Positions 12,308 to 20,979 are shown, numbered from the stretch's first letter. The stretch: DNA of 64,000 bases from Ramlibacter alkalitolerans (GCF_016722765.1 NZ_JAEQND010000006.1:186001-250000); one strand, 5' to 3'. Notes: generated from the sequence alone by a model not told the origin. Translations and numbers: made by a program.

Positions 12308-13293
12308 TCTACGTTGTGGGACTCGACATCGGATCCACCTACACCAAGGCGATCGCGCTCGATGGCGACTGCAAGGTGGTCGGCACGGCCGTGCGCCGCA
12401 CCGGCTTCAAGCTGGCGCAGGCCTCGGAGGCGGTCTTCGACGACCTGCTGGCGAACTGCAAGCTGCAGCGCGGCGACATCACCTACGTCGGGGCGACCGG
12501 CTATGGCCGCTACACCGTCGCCTACCGGAATGCGCAGATCACGGAACTGACGGCCCATGCCCAGGCGGCGGTGCACCTGTTCCCGGACACGCGGACCATC
12601 CTGGACATCGGCGGCCAGGACATCAAGGCCATCAAGGTCGACGACCAGGGCCGGGTGAAGGCGTTTCGCCTGAACGACAAGTGCGCGGCCGGCACCGGCG
12701 CCTTCCTCGAAAAGACGGCGCGCTACCTCGGCCTGACCACGGAGGACATCGGCCCGTACGCGCTGCGCTCGACGGATCCGAAGGCGATCAGCAGCGTCTG
12801 CGCGGTGTTCGCGGAGTCGGAGGTGATCAACCACCTGTCCAACGGCATTCCGGCCGAGGACATCATGATGGGTGCCATGGTGTCGCTCGGCGGCCGGGCG
12901 ATCCAGCTGATGCGCCGGGTCGGCCTGGAGCCCGGCTACATGCTGACCGGGGGAATGACCCGCAACGCCGCCATGGTGAAGGCCCTCGAGAGCGCACTCG
13001 GGGAGACCTTCCACGTCGCGCCGAACGGCCTCGGCCAGCTCAATGGCGCCTACGGCGCCGCCTACCTCGGCCTGCGGCGCGTGCAGAAGCTGCTCGCCGA
13101 GGGCAAGCCGATCCCGCCCACGGCGGCCCAGCTCGGGCAGGCCCAGGGGGTGCAGACCGTGCGCCGGTGGTCGGCCATGGCGGCGACGCGCCGGCGCTTC
13201 GAGCCGTGCGGCGAGACCGGCGGCCAGACGGGCGAGTGCCCGGTCGTGATCGTCAAGAAGGCACCGGCCGCTTCCGAGCGCGCCGCCGCCTGA
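12304..13293 (+). CDS. bcrD: Benzoyl-CoA reductase-type ATPase subunit D (BzdQ-like)
   Basis: A 329-residue second ATPase, homologous to the preceding subunit: [52 protein letters not shown], and [18 protein letters not shown] with the cluster cysteines, then [17 protein letters not shown]. The C-terminal 50 residues extend beyond the ATPase fold and include a Cys ([16 protein letters not shown]). It overlaps the A subunit by ATGA and is followed 10 bases later by a ferredoxin gene. The A/D pair probably forms the heterodimeric electron-activating unit. Confidence 0.86.
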   Translation: MIYVVGLDIGSTYTKAIALDGDCKVVGTAVRRTGFKLAQASEAVFDDLLANCKLQRGDITYVGATGYGRYTVAYRNAQITELTAHAQAAVHLFPDTRTILDIGGQDIKAIKVDDQGRVKAFRLNDKCAAGTGAFLEKTARYLGLTTEDIGPYALRSTDPKAISSVCAVFAESEVINHLSNGIPAEDIMMGAMVSLGGRAIQLMRRVGLEPGYMLTGGMTRNAAMVKALESALGETFHVAPNGLGQLNGAYGAAYLGLRRVQKLLAEGKPIPPTAAQLGQAQGVQTVRRWSAMAATRRRFEPCGETGGQTGECPVVIVKKAPAASERAAA

Positions 13294-13303
13294 GGAGGCC
13301 GGC

Positions 13304-13630
13304 ATGACCCACGTCGTCACCGAAGCGTGCATCAACTGCAAGCACACCGACTGCGTCGAGGTGTGCCCCGCCGATTCGTTCCACGAGGGCGCGAACTTCC
13401 TGGTGATCAACGCCGACACCTGCGTGGATTGCATGGCCTGCGTGGCCGCGTGCCCGACCAACGCGATCTACGCCGACAGCGACGTGCCGGCGGACCAGCG
13501 CAAGTTCATCGCGCTGAACGCCGAACTCGCGCGCGACTGGCCCGTCATCGTGAAGCGGCGCGAGCCGCTGCCCGATGCCGCGCACTGGGCCGGCGTGGCG
13601 GGCAAGTTGGACCAGTTGCAGCATTCCTGA
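13304..13630 (+). CDS. FdxA-type ferredoxin (BzdM-like position)
   Basis: A 108-residue two-cluster ferredoxin. The N-terminal half has CINCKHTDCVEVCP (Cys 9, 12, 17, 21) and CVDCMACVAACP (Cys 40, 43, 46, 50), with the FdxA-like tail FIALNAELARDWPVI and LPDAAHWAGV. The Cx2Cx4Cx3C spacing and tail match the Azotobacter FdI (7Fe) family, which carries two clusters. The position of the extra non-ligand Cys of FdI (VDCF) is Ser here (ADSF). It follows subunit D by 10 bases behind a GAGGAGG, as ferredoxin bzdM follows bzdNOPQ in Azoarcus. Likely the low-potential donor to the reductase. Confidence 0.88.
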   Translation: MTHVVTEACINCKHTDCVEVCPADSFHEGANFLVINADTCVDCMACVAACPTNAIYADSDVPADQRKFIALNAELARDWPVIVKRREPLPDAAHWAGVAGKLDQLQHS

Positions 13631-13658
13631 GCGGCCCGCAGCCGACGAGGAGGAACGG

Positions 13659-14102
13659 ATGGAAACGATCACCAGCTACATGGAGCAGGACCACGACCGC
13701 ATCGACGGCCATGCCGCACGCGCCACCGCCGCGGCCGGCGCGCAGGACTGGAGCACCCTGCAGGACCAGGGAAGCGAATTCCTGCGGCGGCTGCAGCGGC
13801 ACATCGAGATCGAGGAGGACCTGCTGTTCCCCGCCTTCGAGCAGCGCACCGGCATGGTGGCGGCAGGGCCGTCCCGGCAGATGCGCGACGAGCACGAGTG
13901 GATGCAGCCGATCCTGGTGCGCATGCAGCAGGCGCTGGCCGCCAACGACGGCGCCGAATGGCAGCGCGCGACGCGCTCGCTGCTGGACATCCTGGAGCCG
14001 CACAACGTGAAGGAGGAGCAGATGATGTATCCGATGCTGGAGGATGCGGCCGGCGCGGATGCACAGGAGCTGCTGCTGCAGGTCAGGCGGAGGGCGCTCT
14101 GA
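13659..14102 (+). CDS. Hemerythrin HHE domain protein
   Basis: A 147-residue all-helical protein with the four-helix di-iron pattern: YMEQDHDRIDGH, LQRHIEIEEDLLFPAFE, MRDEHEWMQPIL and LEPHNVKEEQMMYPMLE. Proteins of this family bind O2 or NO or serve in iron-sulfur repair (RIC/YtfE class). ATG 13659 directly follows GAGGAGGAACGG, 28 bases after the ferredoxin stop, so it is probably part of the same transcript. A role in shielding the oxygen-sensitive reductase or sensing NO fits the context but is inferred. Confidence 0.85.
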   Translation: METITSYMEQDHDRIDGHAARATAAAGAQDWSTLQDQGSEFLRRLQRHIEIEEDLLFPAFEQRTGMVAAGPSRQMRDEHEWMQPILVRMQQALAANDGAEWQRATRSLLDILEPHNVKEEQMMYPMLEDAAGADAQELLLQVRRRAL

Positions 14103-14135
14103 GCGCGGGCTGAAGTTCGCGGCATCGGCCGCTCC

Positions 14136-14148
14136 TACAATGGGCCGA
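14136..14148 (+). promoter_or_regulatory. Candidate -10 element giving a leaderless nnrS transcript
   Basis: TACAAT at 14136-14141 is separated by six bases from the nnrS ATG at 14148, which would place the transcription start at or next to the initiator codon. There is no ribosome-binding site in front of this ATG. The -35 region is weak (CTGAAG further upstream than ideal). Confidence 0.4.
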
Positions 14149-15440
14149 TGCCCACCGGCCGCGACGACGCCCGCATCCGTCCGCCGGAGCGTCCCCTGCA
14201 GCGGGGCCCCTGGCGGGCCGCATCGCTGCTGTCGTCCCCGCACAAGCTGTGCTTCTTCTGGGCCGGCATCCAGTGGGCGGTCGCTGCGCTGTGGTGGGCG
14301 CTGCATCAATTCGCGCAAGCCGTGGGCGCCGGCTGGTCCTGGCAGGTCCCTCCTGCCGCGGCCCATGGCCTGTGGTTCAGCCTCGGGCCTATGCCGCTGT
14401 TCATCGCGGGCTTCATGTTCACGGCCGGTCCGAAGTGGCTGCGCCAGCCCCCGGTGGACGCCCGTGCGCTGCGCCTGCCGGTCGCCGGCTTCACCGCGGG
14501 GTGGGCCCTGGCCGCCATGGGCTTCCAGGCCGGCGCCCTCCTGGCGGCCGCCGGCCTGGGCCTCGCTGCCCTCGCGTGGAGCGTGCTGGCGATGCGCCTG
14601 CTTCTCCTGGTCACGCGCAGCACGGAAACGGACCGCATGCATCCCAAGGCCCTTGTGGCGGGCGCGCTTGCGATCGGCGCGTGCCTGGCGGCCTCCGCGG
14701 TGGCCGTGGCGATCGGGCGCGCGGATGCCCTGGGCAGCCTGGCGCGGCTCGGCCTCTGGTGGGGCATCGCCACGGTGTTCATCGTCGTCTCGCACCGCAT
14801 GCTGCCCTTCCTGGGCGATGGCGGCTGGCCGCGGCTGGACGCCCGCTGGCCGGCCTGGCCGCTGTGGCTGCTGGCGTCGGTGCCGGCGGTGCAGGGCGCG
14901 GCGGCACTCGCGCCCGCGTGGCTGGCGCCGCGGCCCGGCTGGCGCTGGCTGATCGCGGCCCATCTCGCCCTGGCCGCTGCCGCGAGCCTGCGCCTGTCCT
15001 TGCGCTGGCTCGGAACGCCGCCCTTGAAGCAGCCGATGGTGGCGATGCTGTTTCGCCCCCTGCTGTGGTGGAACGCGGCCCTGGTGCTGGGTGCTTTCTC
15101 CTGGTTGCCGGCCATCGCGCCGGCGCTGGGCGCCCGCCTGGAGATGGCGGCCCTGCATGCGCTGTCGCTCGGTTACCTGGGCGGGACGATGCTGGCGATG
15201 GTGACGCGGGTGAGCAGCACGCACAGCGGCCGGCCGCACCCGATCGACGCGGTCGCGCGGCGGCTGAACGTGCTGCTGCAGGTGACCGTCTTCGCGCGCG
15301 TGGCGGCAGCCTTGTGGCCTGCTTCGGCCGTCCTGCTGCTGCCCGTCGCGGGCGCCGGATGGCTCGCCGTGGCCGCGACCTGGGCGCTGCGGCACGGCCG
15401 CTGGCTGGGCGAACCGCGGGCCGACGGGGGACCCGGGTGA
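14148..15440 (+). CDS. nnrS: NnrS family heme-copper membrane protein
   Basis: A 430-residue polytopic inner-membrane protein with about 11-12 hydrophobic segments. The N-terminal region LSSPHKLCFFWAGIQW and the signature FSLGPMPLFIAGFMFTAGPKW identify NnrS, which relieves nitric oxide stress in denitrifiers and is usually under FNR/NNR control. The C-terminal HALSLGYLGGTMLAMVTRVS is also conserved. It follows the hemerythrin gene by 45 bases in the same direction, extending an anaerobiosis/NO theme. No nitrite or NO reductase is in the window. Confidence 0.88.
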   Translation: MPTGRDDARIRPPERPLQRGPWRAASLLSSPHKLCFFWAGIQWAVAALWWALHQFAQAVGAGWSWQVPPAAAHGLWFSLGPMPLFIAGFMFTAGPKWLRQPPVDARALRLPVAGFTAGWALAAMGFQAGALLAAAGLGLAALAWSVLAMRLLLLVTRSTETDRMHPKALVAGALAIGACLAASAVAVAIGRADALGSLARLGLWWGIATVFIVVSHRMLPFLGDGGWPRLDARWPAWPLWLLASVPAVQGAAALAPAWLAPRPGWRWLIAAHLALAAAASLRLSLRWLGTPPLKQPMVAMLFRPLLWWNAALVLGAFSWLPAIAPALGARLEMAALHALSLGYLGGTMLAMVTRVSSTHSGRPHPIDAVARRLNVLLQVTVFARVAAALWPASAVLLLPVAGAGWLAVAATWALRHGRWLGEPRADGGPG

Positions 15441-15481
15441 GCGGGGCGCGCCGCCGGCCGGAACGCGCCGGCCACCTGCTT

Positions 15482-15554
15482 CGTCATTCCCGCGCAGGCG
15501 GGAATCCACGCGGCTGCGCGCCTGCCCTGGCCCCCCGCCTGCGCGGGGCTGACG
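15482..15554. repeat. Dispersed palindrome, family 3, copy 1
   Basis: Begins CGTCATTCCCGCGCAGGCGG and ends CCGCCTGCGCGGGGCTGACG. Palindromes of the GTCATTCCCGCGNAGGCGGGAATCC type are widespread in proteobacterial intergenic DNA. The second copy is at 20980-21053 in opposite orientation. Lies between the convergent 3' ends of nnrS and trmB and marks the right edge of the reductase module. Confidence 0.85.
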
Positions 15555-15568
15555 GGCTTCCCGTCAGC

Positions 15569-16270
15569 TCACTTCTTCTCGAAGACGACGTCCCACACGC
15601 CGTGGCCGAGGCGCAAGCCGCGATGCTCGAACTTCGTCAGCGGCCGGTACTCCGGCCTCGGCGCGAACCCGTGCGCGGTATTGCGCAACTGGTGCTCCGC
15701 CGACAGCACCTCCAGCATCTGCTGCGCATACGGCTCCCAATCCGTCGCGCAATGCAGGTAGCCGCCGCTGGCCAGCCGCGGCAGCAGCCTGGCCAGGAAC
15801 TGCGGCTGCACCAGCCGCCGCTTGTTGTGGCGCGCCTTGTGCCACGGATCCGGGAAGAAGATGTGCACGCCGGCCAGCGAGGCGGGCGGCAGCATGTGCT
15901 CCAGCACCTCCACCGCGTCGTGCTGCACGATGCGGACGTTGGCCAGCCCCTGGTCGCCGATGCGTTTGAGCAGCGCGCCCACGCCCGGTGTGTGGACCTC
16001 GCAGCACAGGAAGTTCTTCTGCGGCATCAGCGCCGCGATGTGCGCCGTCGCCTCGCCCATGCCGAAGCCGATCTCCAGGATCGTCGGCGCCTCGCGGCCG
16101 AAGGCCTGCGCGAGATCGATGGGGGCGGGCTGGTAGGGCAGCAGGAACTGCGGGCCCAGCGTGTCGAGCGCGCGCTGCTGGCCGACCGTCGTGCGGCCGG
16201 TGCGCAGCACGAAGCTGCGGATGCCGCGGCGGGGAGGCACGCCCTGGGGCGTGTTCGATGGTTCGTGCAT
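15569..16270 (-). CDS. trmB: tRNA (guanine-N7-)-methyltransferase
   Basis: Uses S-adenosylmethionine to form m7G46 in tRNA variable loops. Cytoplasmic. 233 residues, usual length. SAM-binding loop [19 protein letters not shown], then [16 protein letters not shown], the acidic motif [12 protein letters not shown], and the diagnostic [19 protein letters not shown] with the catalytic PDPW. C-terminal [18 protein letters not shown] is the conserved tail (TKFExRG). ATG 16270. It lies downstream of gluQ with a family 2 repeat in between. Confidence 0.95.
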   Translation of the reverse strand: MHEPSNTPQGVPPRRGIRSFVLRTGRTTVGQQRALDTLGPQFLLPYQPAPIDLAQAFGREAPTILEIGFGMGEATAHIAALMPQKNFLCCEVHTPGVGALLKRIGDQGLANVRIVQHDAVEVLEHMLPPASLAGVHIFFPDPWHKARHNKRRLVQPQFLARLLPRLASGGYLHCATDWEPYAQQMLEVLSAEHQLRNTAHGFAPRPEYRPLTKFEHRGLRLGHGVWDVVFEKK

Positions 16271-16283
16271 GCCCGGATTGTCA

Positions 16284-16374
16284 CGTAGGCTGGCGGTGAG
16301 CCGCGCAGCGCGAACCCCAGCGCTTGCGCTGTCGCTGGGGTTCCGGCGCTGTCGCGCGTCACCGCCAGCCTACG
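16284..16374. repeat. Dispersed CGTAGGCTGG palindrome, family 2, copy 2
   Basis: CGTAGGCTGGCGGTGAGCCG to CGTCACCGCCAGCCTACG with the inner AACCCCAGCG / CGCTGGGGTT arms. Its right end supplies the TAG stop codon of gluQ (16370-16372 on the minus strand). Confidence 0.9.
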
Positions 16375-17239
16375 GGAACCGGGCAGCCCACGCGGGCACC
16401 GCCTGCGCGAGCACGGCGTCCACGCCGCTGCGCGCATCGACGCCGATCCCCAGCACCGCGGCCGCGGCCGCGAGCGCGGCGGCGGGGTCCGCCACGTCCA
16501 CCGGCGCCGCCCCGTTCTGCTTCGACAGCTTCTCGCCATTGGCCGCGAGCACCAGCGGCGCATGCAGGTACAGCGGCGTGGCGATCCCCAGTGCGCGCTG
16601 CAGCAGGATCTGGCGCGGCGTGTTGTCGACGAGGTCGGCGCCGCGCACCACGTGCGTGATGCCCTGGTCCGCGTCGTCGACGACCACCGCCAGCTGGTAG
16701 GCGAACAGCCCGTCGGCGCGCTTGAGGATGAAGTCGCCGACCTCCTCGGCGACGTTCTGCAGGTGCACGCCCACGCGCCGGTCGGTCCACGGCACCAGGC
16801 CTTCGGGCACGTGGAAGCGCCAGGCGCGCGCCTCCCGCGCACCGAGGCCGCCGCGGCAGGTGCCCGGGTAGACCAGCTCGCCATGCCGCGTGCGCTCGCG
16901 CCCCTGCGCGCGCAGCGCCAGCGCGATGTCCTTGCGCGAGCAGGCACAGGGGTAGGCCTTGCCTTCGCGCACCAGCCGGTCGAGCGCGGCCTGGTACAAG
17001 GGTTCGCGCTGCGATTGCCAGGTGGGCGGCTGGTCGGGCAGCAGGCTGCAGGCGGCGAGCTGGCGCAGGATCTCCTGGTCGGCGCCGGGCACGGTGCGCG
17101 GCCGGTCGACGTCTTCGATGCGCACCAGCCATTCGCCTGCACGGGCGCGCGCGTCCAGCCAGCTCGCGAAGGCGGCCACCAGCGAGCCGGCATGCAGCGG
17201 GCCGGTAGGCGAGGGCGCGAAGCGGCCGCGGTACCGCAT
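16370..17239 (-). CDS. gluQ: Glutamyl-Q tRNA(Asp) synthetase
   Basis: A truncated glutamyl-tRNA synthetase paralogue that attaches Glu to queuosine in tRNA-Asp. 289 residues and no anticodon-binding domain, as expected. Class I signature [17 protein letters not shown] (HIGH-like), [12 protein letters not shown], the zinc-ligand region YPCACSRKD with PGTC, and EKLSKQNG in place of KMSKS. ATG 17239 lies 7 bases after the LysR stop codon, suggesting coupling. The C-terminus ends inside a dispersed repeat that donates the stop codon. Confidence 0.93.
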   Translation of the reverse strand: MRYRGRFAPSPTGPLHAGSLVAAFASWLDARARAGEWLVRIEDVDRPRTVPGADQEILRQLAACSLLPDQPPTWQSQREPLYQAALDRLVREGKAYPCACSRKDIALALRAQGRERTRHGELVYPGTCRGGLGAREARAWRFHVPEGLVPWTDRRVGVHLQNVAEEVGDFILKRADGLFAYQLAVVVDDADQGITHVVRGADLVDNTPRQILLQRALGIATPLYLHAPLVLAANGEKLSKQNGAAPVDVADPAAALAAAAAVLGIGVDARSGVDAVLAQAVPAWAARFP

Positions 17240-17246
17240 CAGGCCG

Positions 17247-18194
17247 TCATCCCGCCCGGTGCCGCTCCAGCAGCGCGGCGCGCGTCGTGGCGCTTTCCAG
17301 CTGCGCGAGCCACCATTGCAGCGCCCGCCCCGGGCCCAGCGCGCTGGTGTTGCGCCACGCGTAGCTGAGACGGATGGTGCGCCGGCTGCCGCGCTGGATC
17401 TCGCGCGCGACCAGCCGGCCGGCCTCCAGGTAGGGACGCGCCAGCGGCTCCGGCAGGAAGCCGCCGCCGAGCCCGCGCAACTGCGCATCGAGCTTGGCCC
17501 GCATGCTGGGCACCGTCAGCACGTCCTGGCCGGCGAGCAGCCCGTAGGTGAGCGCGTTGCCGCGCTGCTGGGCGGAATCGGACACGGCGACCGCACGATG
17601 CCGGATCAGCACTTCATCGGCGATCGGCTCTTCGATCGTCGCCAGCGGATGGTGCGGGGCGACGGCGAACACGAAGCGCAGGTCGCCGAGCTCGTGGCTG
17701 GAAATGCCGGGCGTGGTGCCGGGCTCGACCAGCACGCCGAGCGCGAGGTCGGCACGGCCGGCGGTCAGCGCTTCGAGCGTGCCGCCCAGCGCCTCGTCGC
17801 GCAGCCGCAGGCGCGTGGTCGGCTCCAGGCCGTAGAAGGTCTCGGCCAGTTCCATCACGGTGGAGAACGAGAGGGCATTGTCGACGGCGACCGTGAACTC
17901 GGCTTCCCACCCGGTGGCGACGCGGCGCACCCGATGCGCCATCGCATCGATGTCCTGCAGCAGCTGCTGCCCGGCGCAGAGCAGTTCATTGCCGGCCGCC
18001 GTGAGCCGTGCCTGGCGCGAGCTGCGGTCGAACAGCAGCACGTCGAGCGCGTCCTCGAGCTGGCGGATGCGGTAGGTGACGGCGCTGGGCACCAGGCCCA
18101 TCTCGCGGGCCGCCGCCGCGAAGCTGCCGTGGTCCGCCACCGCCTGCACGAGGCCGAAGGCGTCCGGGGTCAACACGTCGCGCGGGGAAGCCAT
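17247..18194 (-). CDS. LysR-family transcriptional regulator
   Basis: A 315-residue regulator. N-terminal winged helix [20 protein letters not shown], then [20 protein letters not shown], typical of LysR. The rest is the periplasmic-binding-like effector domain (residues about 95-300). It is divergent from the pirin-DoxX-flavodoxin-pirin genes with a 102-base shared intergenic region containing an imperfect palindrome, so it is the likely regulator of that set. Close relatives near pirin/DoxX genes respond to quinone or electrophile stress in other bacteria; the effector here is unknown. Confidence 0.9.
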   Translation of the reverse strand: MASPRDVLTPDAFGLVQAVADHGSFAAAAREMGLVPSAVTYRIRQLEDALDVLLFDRSSRQARLTAAGNELLCAGQQLLQDIDAMAHRVRRVATGWEAEFTVAVDNALSFSTVMELAETFYGLEPTTRLRLRDEALGGTLEALTAGRADLALGVLVEPGTTPGISSHELGDLRFVFAVAPHHPLATIEEPIADEVLIRHRAVAVSDSAQQRGNALTYGLLAGQDVLTVPSMRAKLDAQLRGLGGGFLPEPLARPYLEAGRLVAREIQRGSRRTIRLSYAWRNTSALGPGRALQWWLAQLESATTRAALLERHRAG

Positions 18195-18218
18195 CTCATC
18201 CGTTGTCGTCAGGAATTT

Positions 18219-18237
18219 TGAATGATGCCATCAATCA
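18219..18237. promoter_or_regulatory. Imperfect palindrome in the LysR-pirin divergent region
   Basis: TGAATGATG-C-CATCAATCA: the two 9-base arms match at 8 positions. Located 24 bases from the LysR start and about 60 bases from the pirin start, a usual place for a LysR-type operator. Binding is inferred. Confidence 0.5.
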
Positions 18238-18296
18238 CCAGCAGGTTCGGCAATGCCGGCGCGCTCCTACATTCGGTCTTTCCAAGGACACGCACG

Positions 18297-19001
18297 ATGC
18301 TTACCGTACGCAGATCACAGGAACGCGGCCATGCCGACCACGGCTGGCTCAAGTCCTTCCACAGTTTTTCGTTCGCCGGCTATCACGACCCCGAGCACAT
18401 GGGCTTTGGGAACCTGCGCGTCATCAACGAGGACCGCATCGCGCCGGGCACCGGCTTCGGCCAGCACGGCCACCGCGACATGGAGATCATCAGCTACGTG
18501 CTTTCCGGCGAGCTCGCGCACCGCGACACGCTGGGCAACGTCAAGGCCATCCCGCCCGGGGACGTGCAGCGCATGAGCGCGGGCCGCGGCGTGATGCACA
18601 GCGAGTTCAACCACGCCGAGGACCAGACCACGCACTTCCTGCAGATCTGGATCGAGCCGAACGTGCAGGGCATCGAGCCGAGCTACGAGCAGAGAGGCTT
18701 CGCCGAGGCCGAGAAGCGCGGCAAGCTGCGGCTGGTCGCCTCGCCCGATGGCGCGCAGGGCTCGGTGCAGATTCATGCCGATGCGCGCGTGTACGCGGGC
18801 CTCTTCAACGGCGACGAGACTGCCAGCATCGAGCTGGATGCGGCGCGGCCGGTCTACGTGCACGTGGTGCGCGGCGAGCTGTCCGTGAACGGCACGCGCC
18901 TGGCGGCCGGCGACGCGGCCAAGCTGCGCGGCGAGCGCACGCTGGCGATCGACCACGGCAAGGATGCCGAGGTGCTGGTCTTCGACCTGTCCGAGCACTG
19001 A
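18297..19001 (+). CDS. Pirin family protein
   Basis: A 234-residue bicupin. The N-terminus MLTVRRSQERGHADHGWLKS followed by FHSFSFAGYHDPEHMGFGN is canonical. Metal ligands lie in FGQHGHRDMEII (two His) and MHSEFNHA (His, Glu). Bacterial pirins bind Fe or Cu, and some have quercetinase activity. ATG 18297 has AAGGA upstream; the longer form from 18222 lacks support. It is the first gene of a four-gene set, facing the LysR regulator. Confidence 0.92.
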   Translation: MLTVRRSQERGHADHGWLKSFHSFSFAGYHDPEHMGFGNLRVINEDRIAPGTGFGQHGHRDMEIISYVLSGELAHRDTLGNVKAIPPGDVQRMSAGRGVMHSEFNHAEDQTTHFLQIWIEPNVQGIEPSYEQRGFAEAEKRGKLRLVASPDGAQGSVQIHADARVYAGLFNGDETASIELDAARPVYVHVVRGELSVNGTRLAAGDAAKLRGERTLAIDHGKDAEVLVFDLSEH

Positions 19002-19038
19002 TCTTCATGTTCCCCACCCCTCCTGAAGGAGCTTCACC

Positions 19039-19503
19039 ATGGCAACACTGACTTCGCCCCAATCCGGTTACTCCGTGAACACCGAGGCTGCCGCCGTGAC
19101 GCCGGCGCAGAACGCGCTGGCGCTGATCGGCCGCGTGCTGATCGCACTGCTCTTCATCCCCTCCGGCTGGGGCAAGATCGCCGGCTTCTCGGGGCTGGTG
19201 GGCTACATCTCGTCCAAGGGCGTGCCGCTGCCCGAGGTGTGCGCCGCGATCGCGATCGCGACCGAACTGGGGCTCGGGCTCCTGCTCCTGGTCGGGTTCA
19301 AGGTCCGCTGGGTGGCGCTGCTGATGGCGATCTTCGTGCTCGTGATCACGCCGATCTTCCACAACTACTGGGCGGTGCCCGAGGCGCAGCTGATGGCGCA
19401 GAAGATGAACTTCTTCAAGAACATGGCGATCGCGGGCGGGCTGCTGGCGTTCGCGGCCTTCGGCGGCGGCACCTTCAGTGTCGACGGCCGTCGCAGGGAC
19501 TGA
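19039..19503 (+). CDS. DoxX family membrane protein
   Basis: A 154-residue inner-membrane protein with four hydrophobic helices (ALIGRVLIALLFIPSGWGKI, VCAAIAIATELGLGLLLLVG, WVALLMAIFVLVITPIFHN, MAIAGGLLAFAAFGGG). The first helix plus SGWGKIAGFSG is the DoxX/YphA signature. ATG 19039 is behind GAAGGAG. Family members are linked to thiosulfate:quinone oxidation or redox stress; here it sits between a pirin and a flavodoxin-like gene. Confidence 0.88.
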   Translation: MATLTSPQSGYSVNTEAAAVTPAQNALALIGRVLIALLFIPSGWGKIAGFSGLVGYISSKGVPLPEVCAAIAIATELGLGLLLLVGFKVRWVALLMAIFVLVITPIFHNYWAVPEAQLMAQKMNFFKNMAIAGGLLAFAAFGGGTFSVDGRRRD

Positions 19504-19507
19504 GGGG

Positions 19508-20074
19508 ATGGCCGAAACGGTGGTCGTCTACCACTCGGGCTACGGCCACACGCAGCGACTGGCGCAGGCGGTGGCCGAGGGCGCCGGCGCGCAGCTGCTC
19601 GCCATCGACGCGGAGGGCAACCTCCCCGCCGGCGGCTGGGAGGAACTGGCCGCCGCCGACGCGATCGTGTTCGGCTCGCCCACCTACATGGGCGGGCCGA
19701 GCTGGCAGTTCAAGAAATTCGCCGATGCCTCGTCGAAGCCCTGGTTCGGGCAGGCGTGGAAGGACAAGCTCTTCGCCGGCTTCACCAACAGCGGCAGCAT
19801 CAACGGCGACAAGTCGAGCACCATGTTCTACTTCTTCACGCTGGCCATGCAGCATGGCGGCGTCTGGGTCGGCAACGGCATGATGCCGTCGAACGCGAAG
19901 GCGGCGCAGCGCAACGACGTGAACTGGATCGGCACCTTCGCCGGCGCCGCCTCGCAGACACCGATCGACGCGTCGGCCGCGGAGATGCTGCCCGGCGACC
20001 TCGAGACCGGCCGCCAGTTCGGGCAACGCGTGGCGACCGCGGCGCAGCGCTGGTCGCGTGGCAGGAGCGCCTGA
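19508..20074 (+). CDS. Flavodoxin/NADPH-dependent FMN reductase family protein (WrbA-like)
   Basis: A 188-residue protein. VVYHSGYGHTQRLAQAVAEG is the FMN phosphate-binding loop, and IVFGSPTYMGGPSWQFKKF the second FMN contact, both typical of WrbA-type quinone reductases. ATG 19508 lies 4 bases after the DoxX stop; an in-frame ATG at 19478 would overlap DoxX. Likely an NAD(P)H:quinone oxidoreductase in the same operon as the pirins. Confidence 0.85.
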   Translation: MAETVVVYHSGYGHTQRLAQAVAEGAGAQLLAIDAEGNLPAGGWEELAAADAIVFGSPTYMGGPSWQFKKFADASSKPWFGQAWKDKLFAGFTNSGSINGDKSSTMFYFFTLAMQHGGVWVGNGMMPSNAKAAQRNDVNWIGTFAGAASQTPIDASAAEMLPGDLETGRQFGQRVATAAQRWSRGRSA

Positions 20075-20075
20075 C

Positions 20076-20975
20076 GTGACCATCGCCCAGCAACTCACCG
20101 GCCACGAGAAGGACCTCGGTGGCGGCTTCCTCGTGCGGCGCCTGCTGCCCGACGCGCGCCAGCGCAGCGTCGGCCCCTTCATCTTCTTCGACCACTTCGG
20201 CCCCGCCCAGGAATTGCCTGGGGTGAACCATGACGTGCGGCCGCATCCGCACATCGGCCTGGCCACCGTCACCTACCTGTTCGAGGGCGCGATGATGCAT
20301 CGCGACAGCCTCGGCACCGCGCAGCTGATCGAGCCGGGCGCGATCAACTGGATGACCTCGGGGCGCGGCATCGTGCATTCGGAGCGGCGCCCCGATCACC
20401 TGCGCGACGTGGCCTTCGTGAACCACGGACTGCAGCTCTGGACGGCGCTGCCGCTGGCGCACGAGGAAACGGAACCCTCGTTCTCGCACACGCCGGCGCA
20501 GGCGATCCCCGAATGCAGCGTGGGCGACGCGCGCGTGCGGGTACTGGTGGGCGAGGCCTTCGGCGTGCGCTCGCCGGTGCCGGCGCTCTCGCGCACGCTG
20601 TACCTCGACGTGCGGCTGCCGGCGGGCGGGCGCATGGATCTGCCGGCGCTGGAGGCGCAGCAGGCGATCTATGCACTGGAAGGCGAGCTGCAGGTGGATG
20701 ACGCGCCGCTGGCGCTGCGCCGCATGGCGGTGCTGGAGCCGGGCGGGGCCGTGACCTTGTTCGCGCCCGCCGGGGCACGGCTGGTGCTGGTGGGCGGCGA
20801 TGCGCTGGATGCCCCGCGCCACATGTGGTGGAACTTCGTCTCCAGCCGCAAGGAGCGGATCCTGCAGGCCGGCGAGGATTGGAAGGCGATGCGGATGGGG
20901 ACGGTGCCGGGGGATGAGGCGGAATTCATTCCGCTGCCGCCGACGCCGATGACGCCGCCCGAACCGCGTTCGTGA
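20076..20975 (+). CDS. Pirin family protein (long form)
   Basis: A 299-residue second pirin, only distantly like the first. The N-terminal cupin has VRRLLPDARQRSVGPFIFFD, then VRPHPHIGLATVTYLFEG (two metal His) and GRGIVHSERRP (His, Glu). I chose GTG 20076, which is 8 bases after AGGAG; GTG 20058 is also in frame. The start lies 1 base after the flavodoxin stop. The C-terminal domain PRHMWWNFVSSRKERILQA is the conserved pirin tail. Confidence 0.9.
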   Translation: MTIAQQLTGHEKDLGGGFLVRRLLPDARQRSVGPFIFFDHFGPAQELPGVNHDVRPHPHIGLATVTYLFEGAMMHRDSLGTAQLIEPGAINWMTSGRGIVHSERRPDHLRDVAFVNHGLQLWTALPLAHEETEPSFSHTPAQAIPECSVGDARVRVLVGEAFGVRSPVPALSRTLYLDVRLPAGGRMDLPALEAQQAIYALEGELQVDDAPLALRRMAVLEPGGAVTLFAPAGARLVLVGGDALDAPRHMWWNFVSSRKERILQAGEDWKAMRMGTVPGDEAEFIPLPPTPMTPPEPRS

Positions 20976-20979
20976 CATC

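Noticed and set aside
8946-13293. 2-hydroxyacyl-CoA dehydratase (HgdABC type)
   Set aside because: That system has one activator ATPase; here two ATPase genes follow the two iron-sulfur subunits in the reductase order. Not excluded by experiment.
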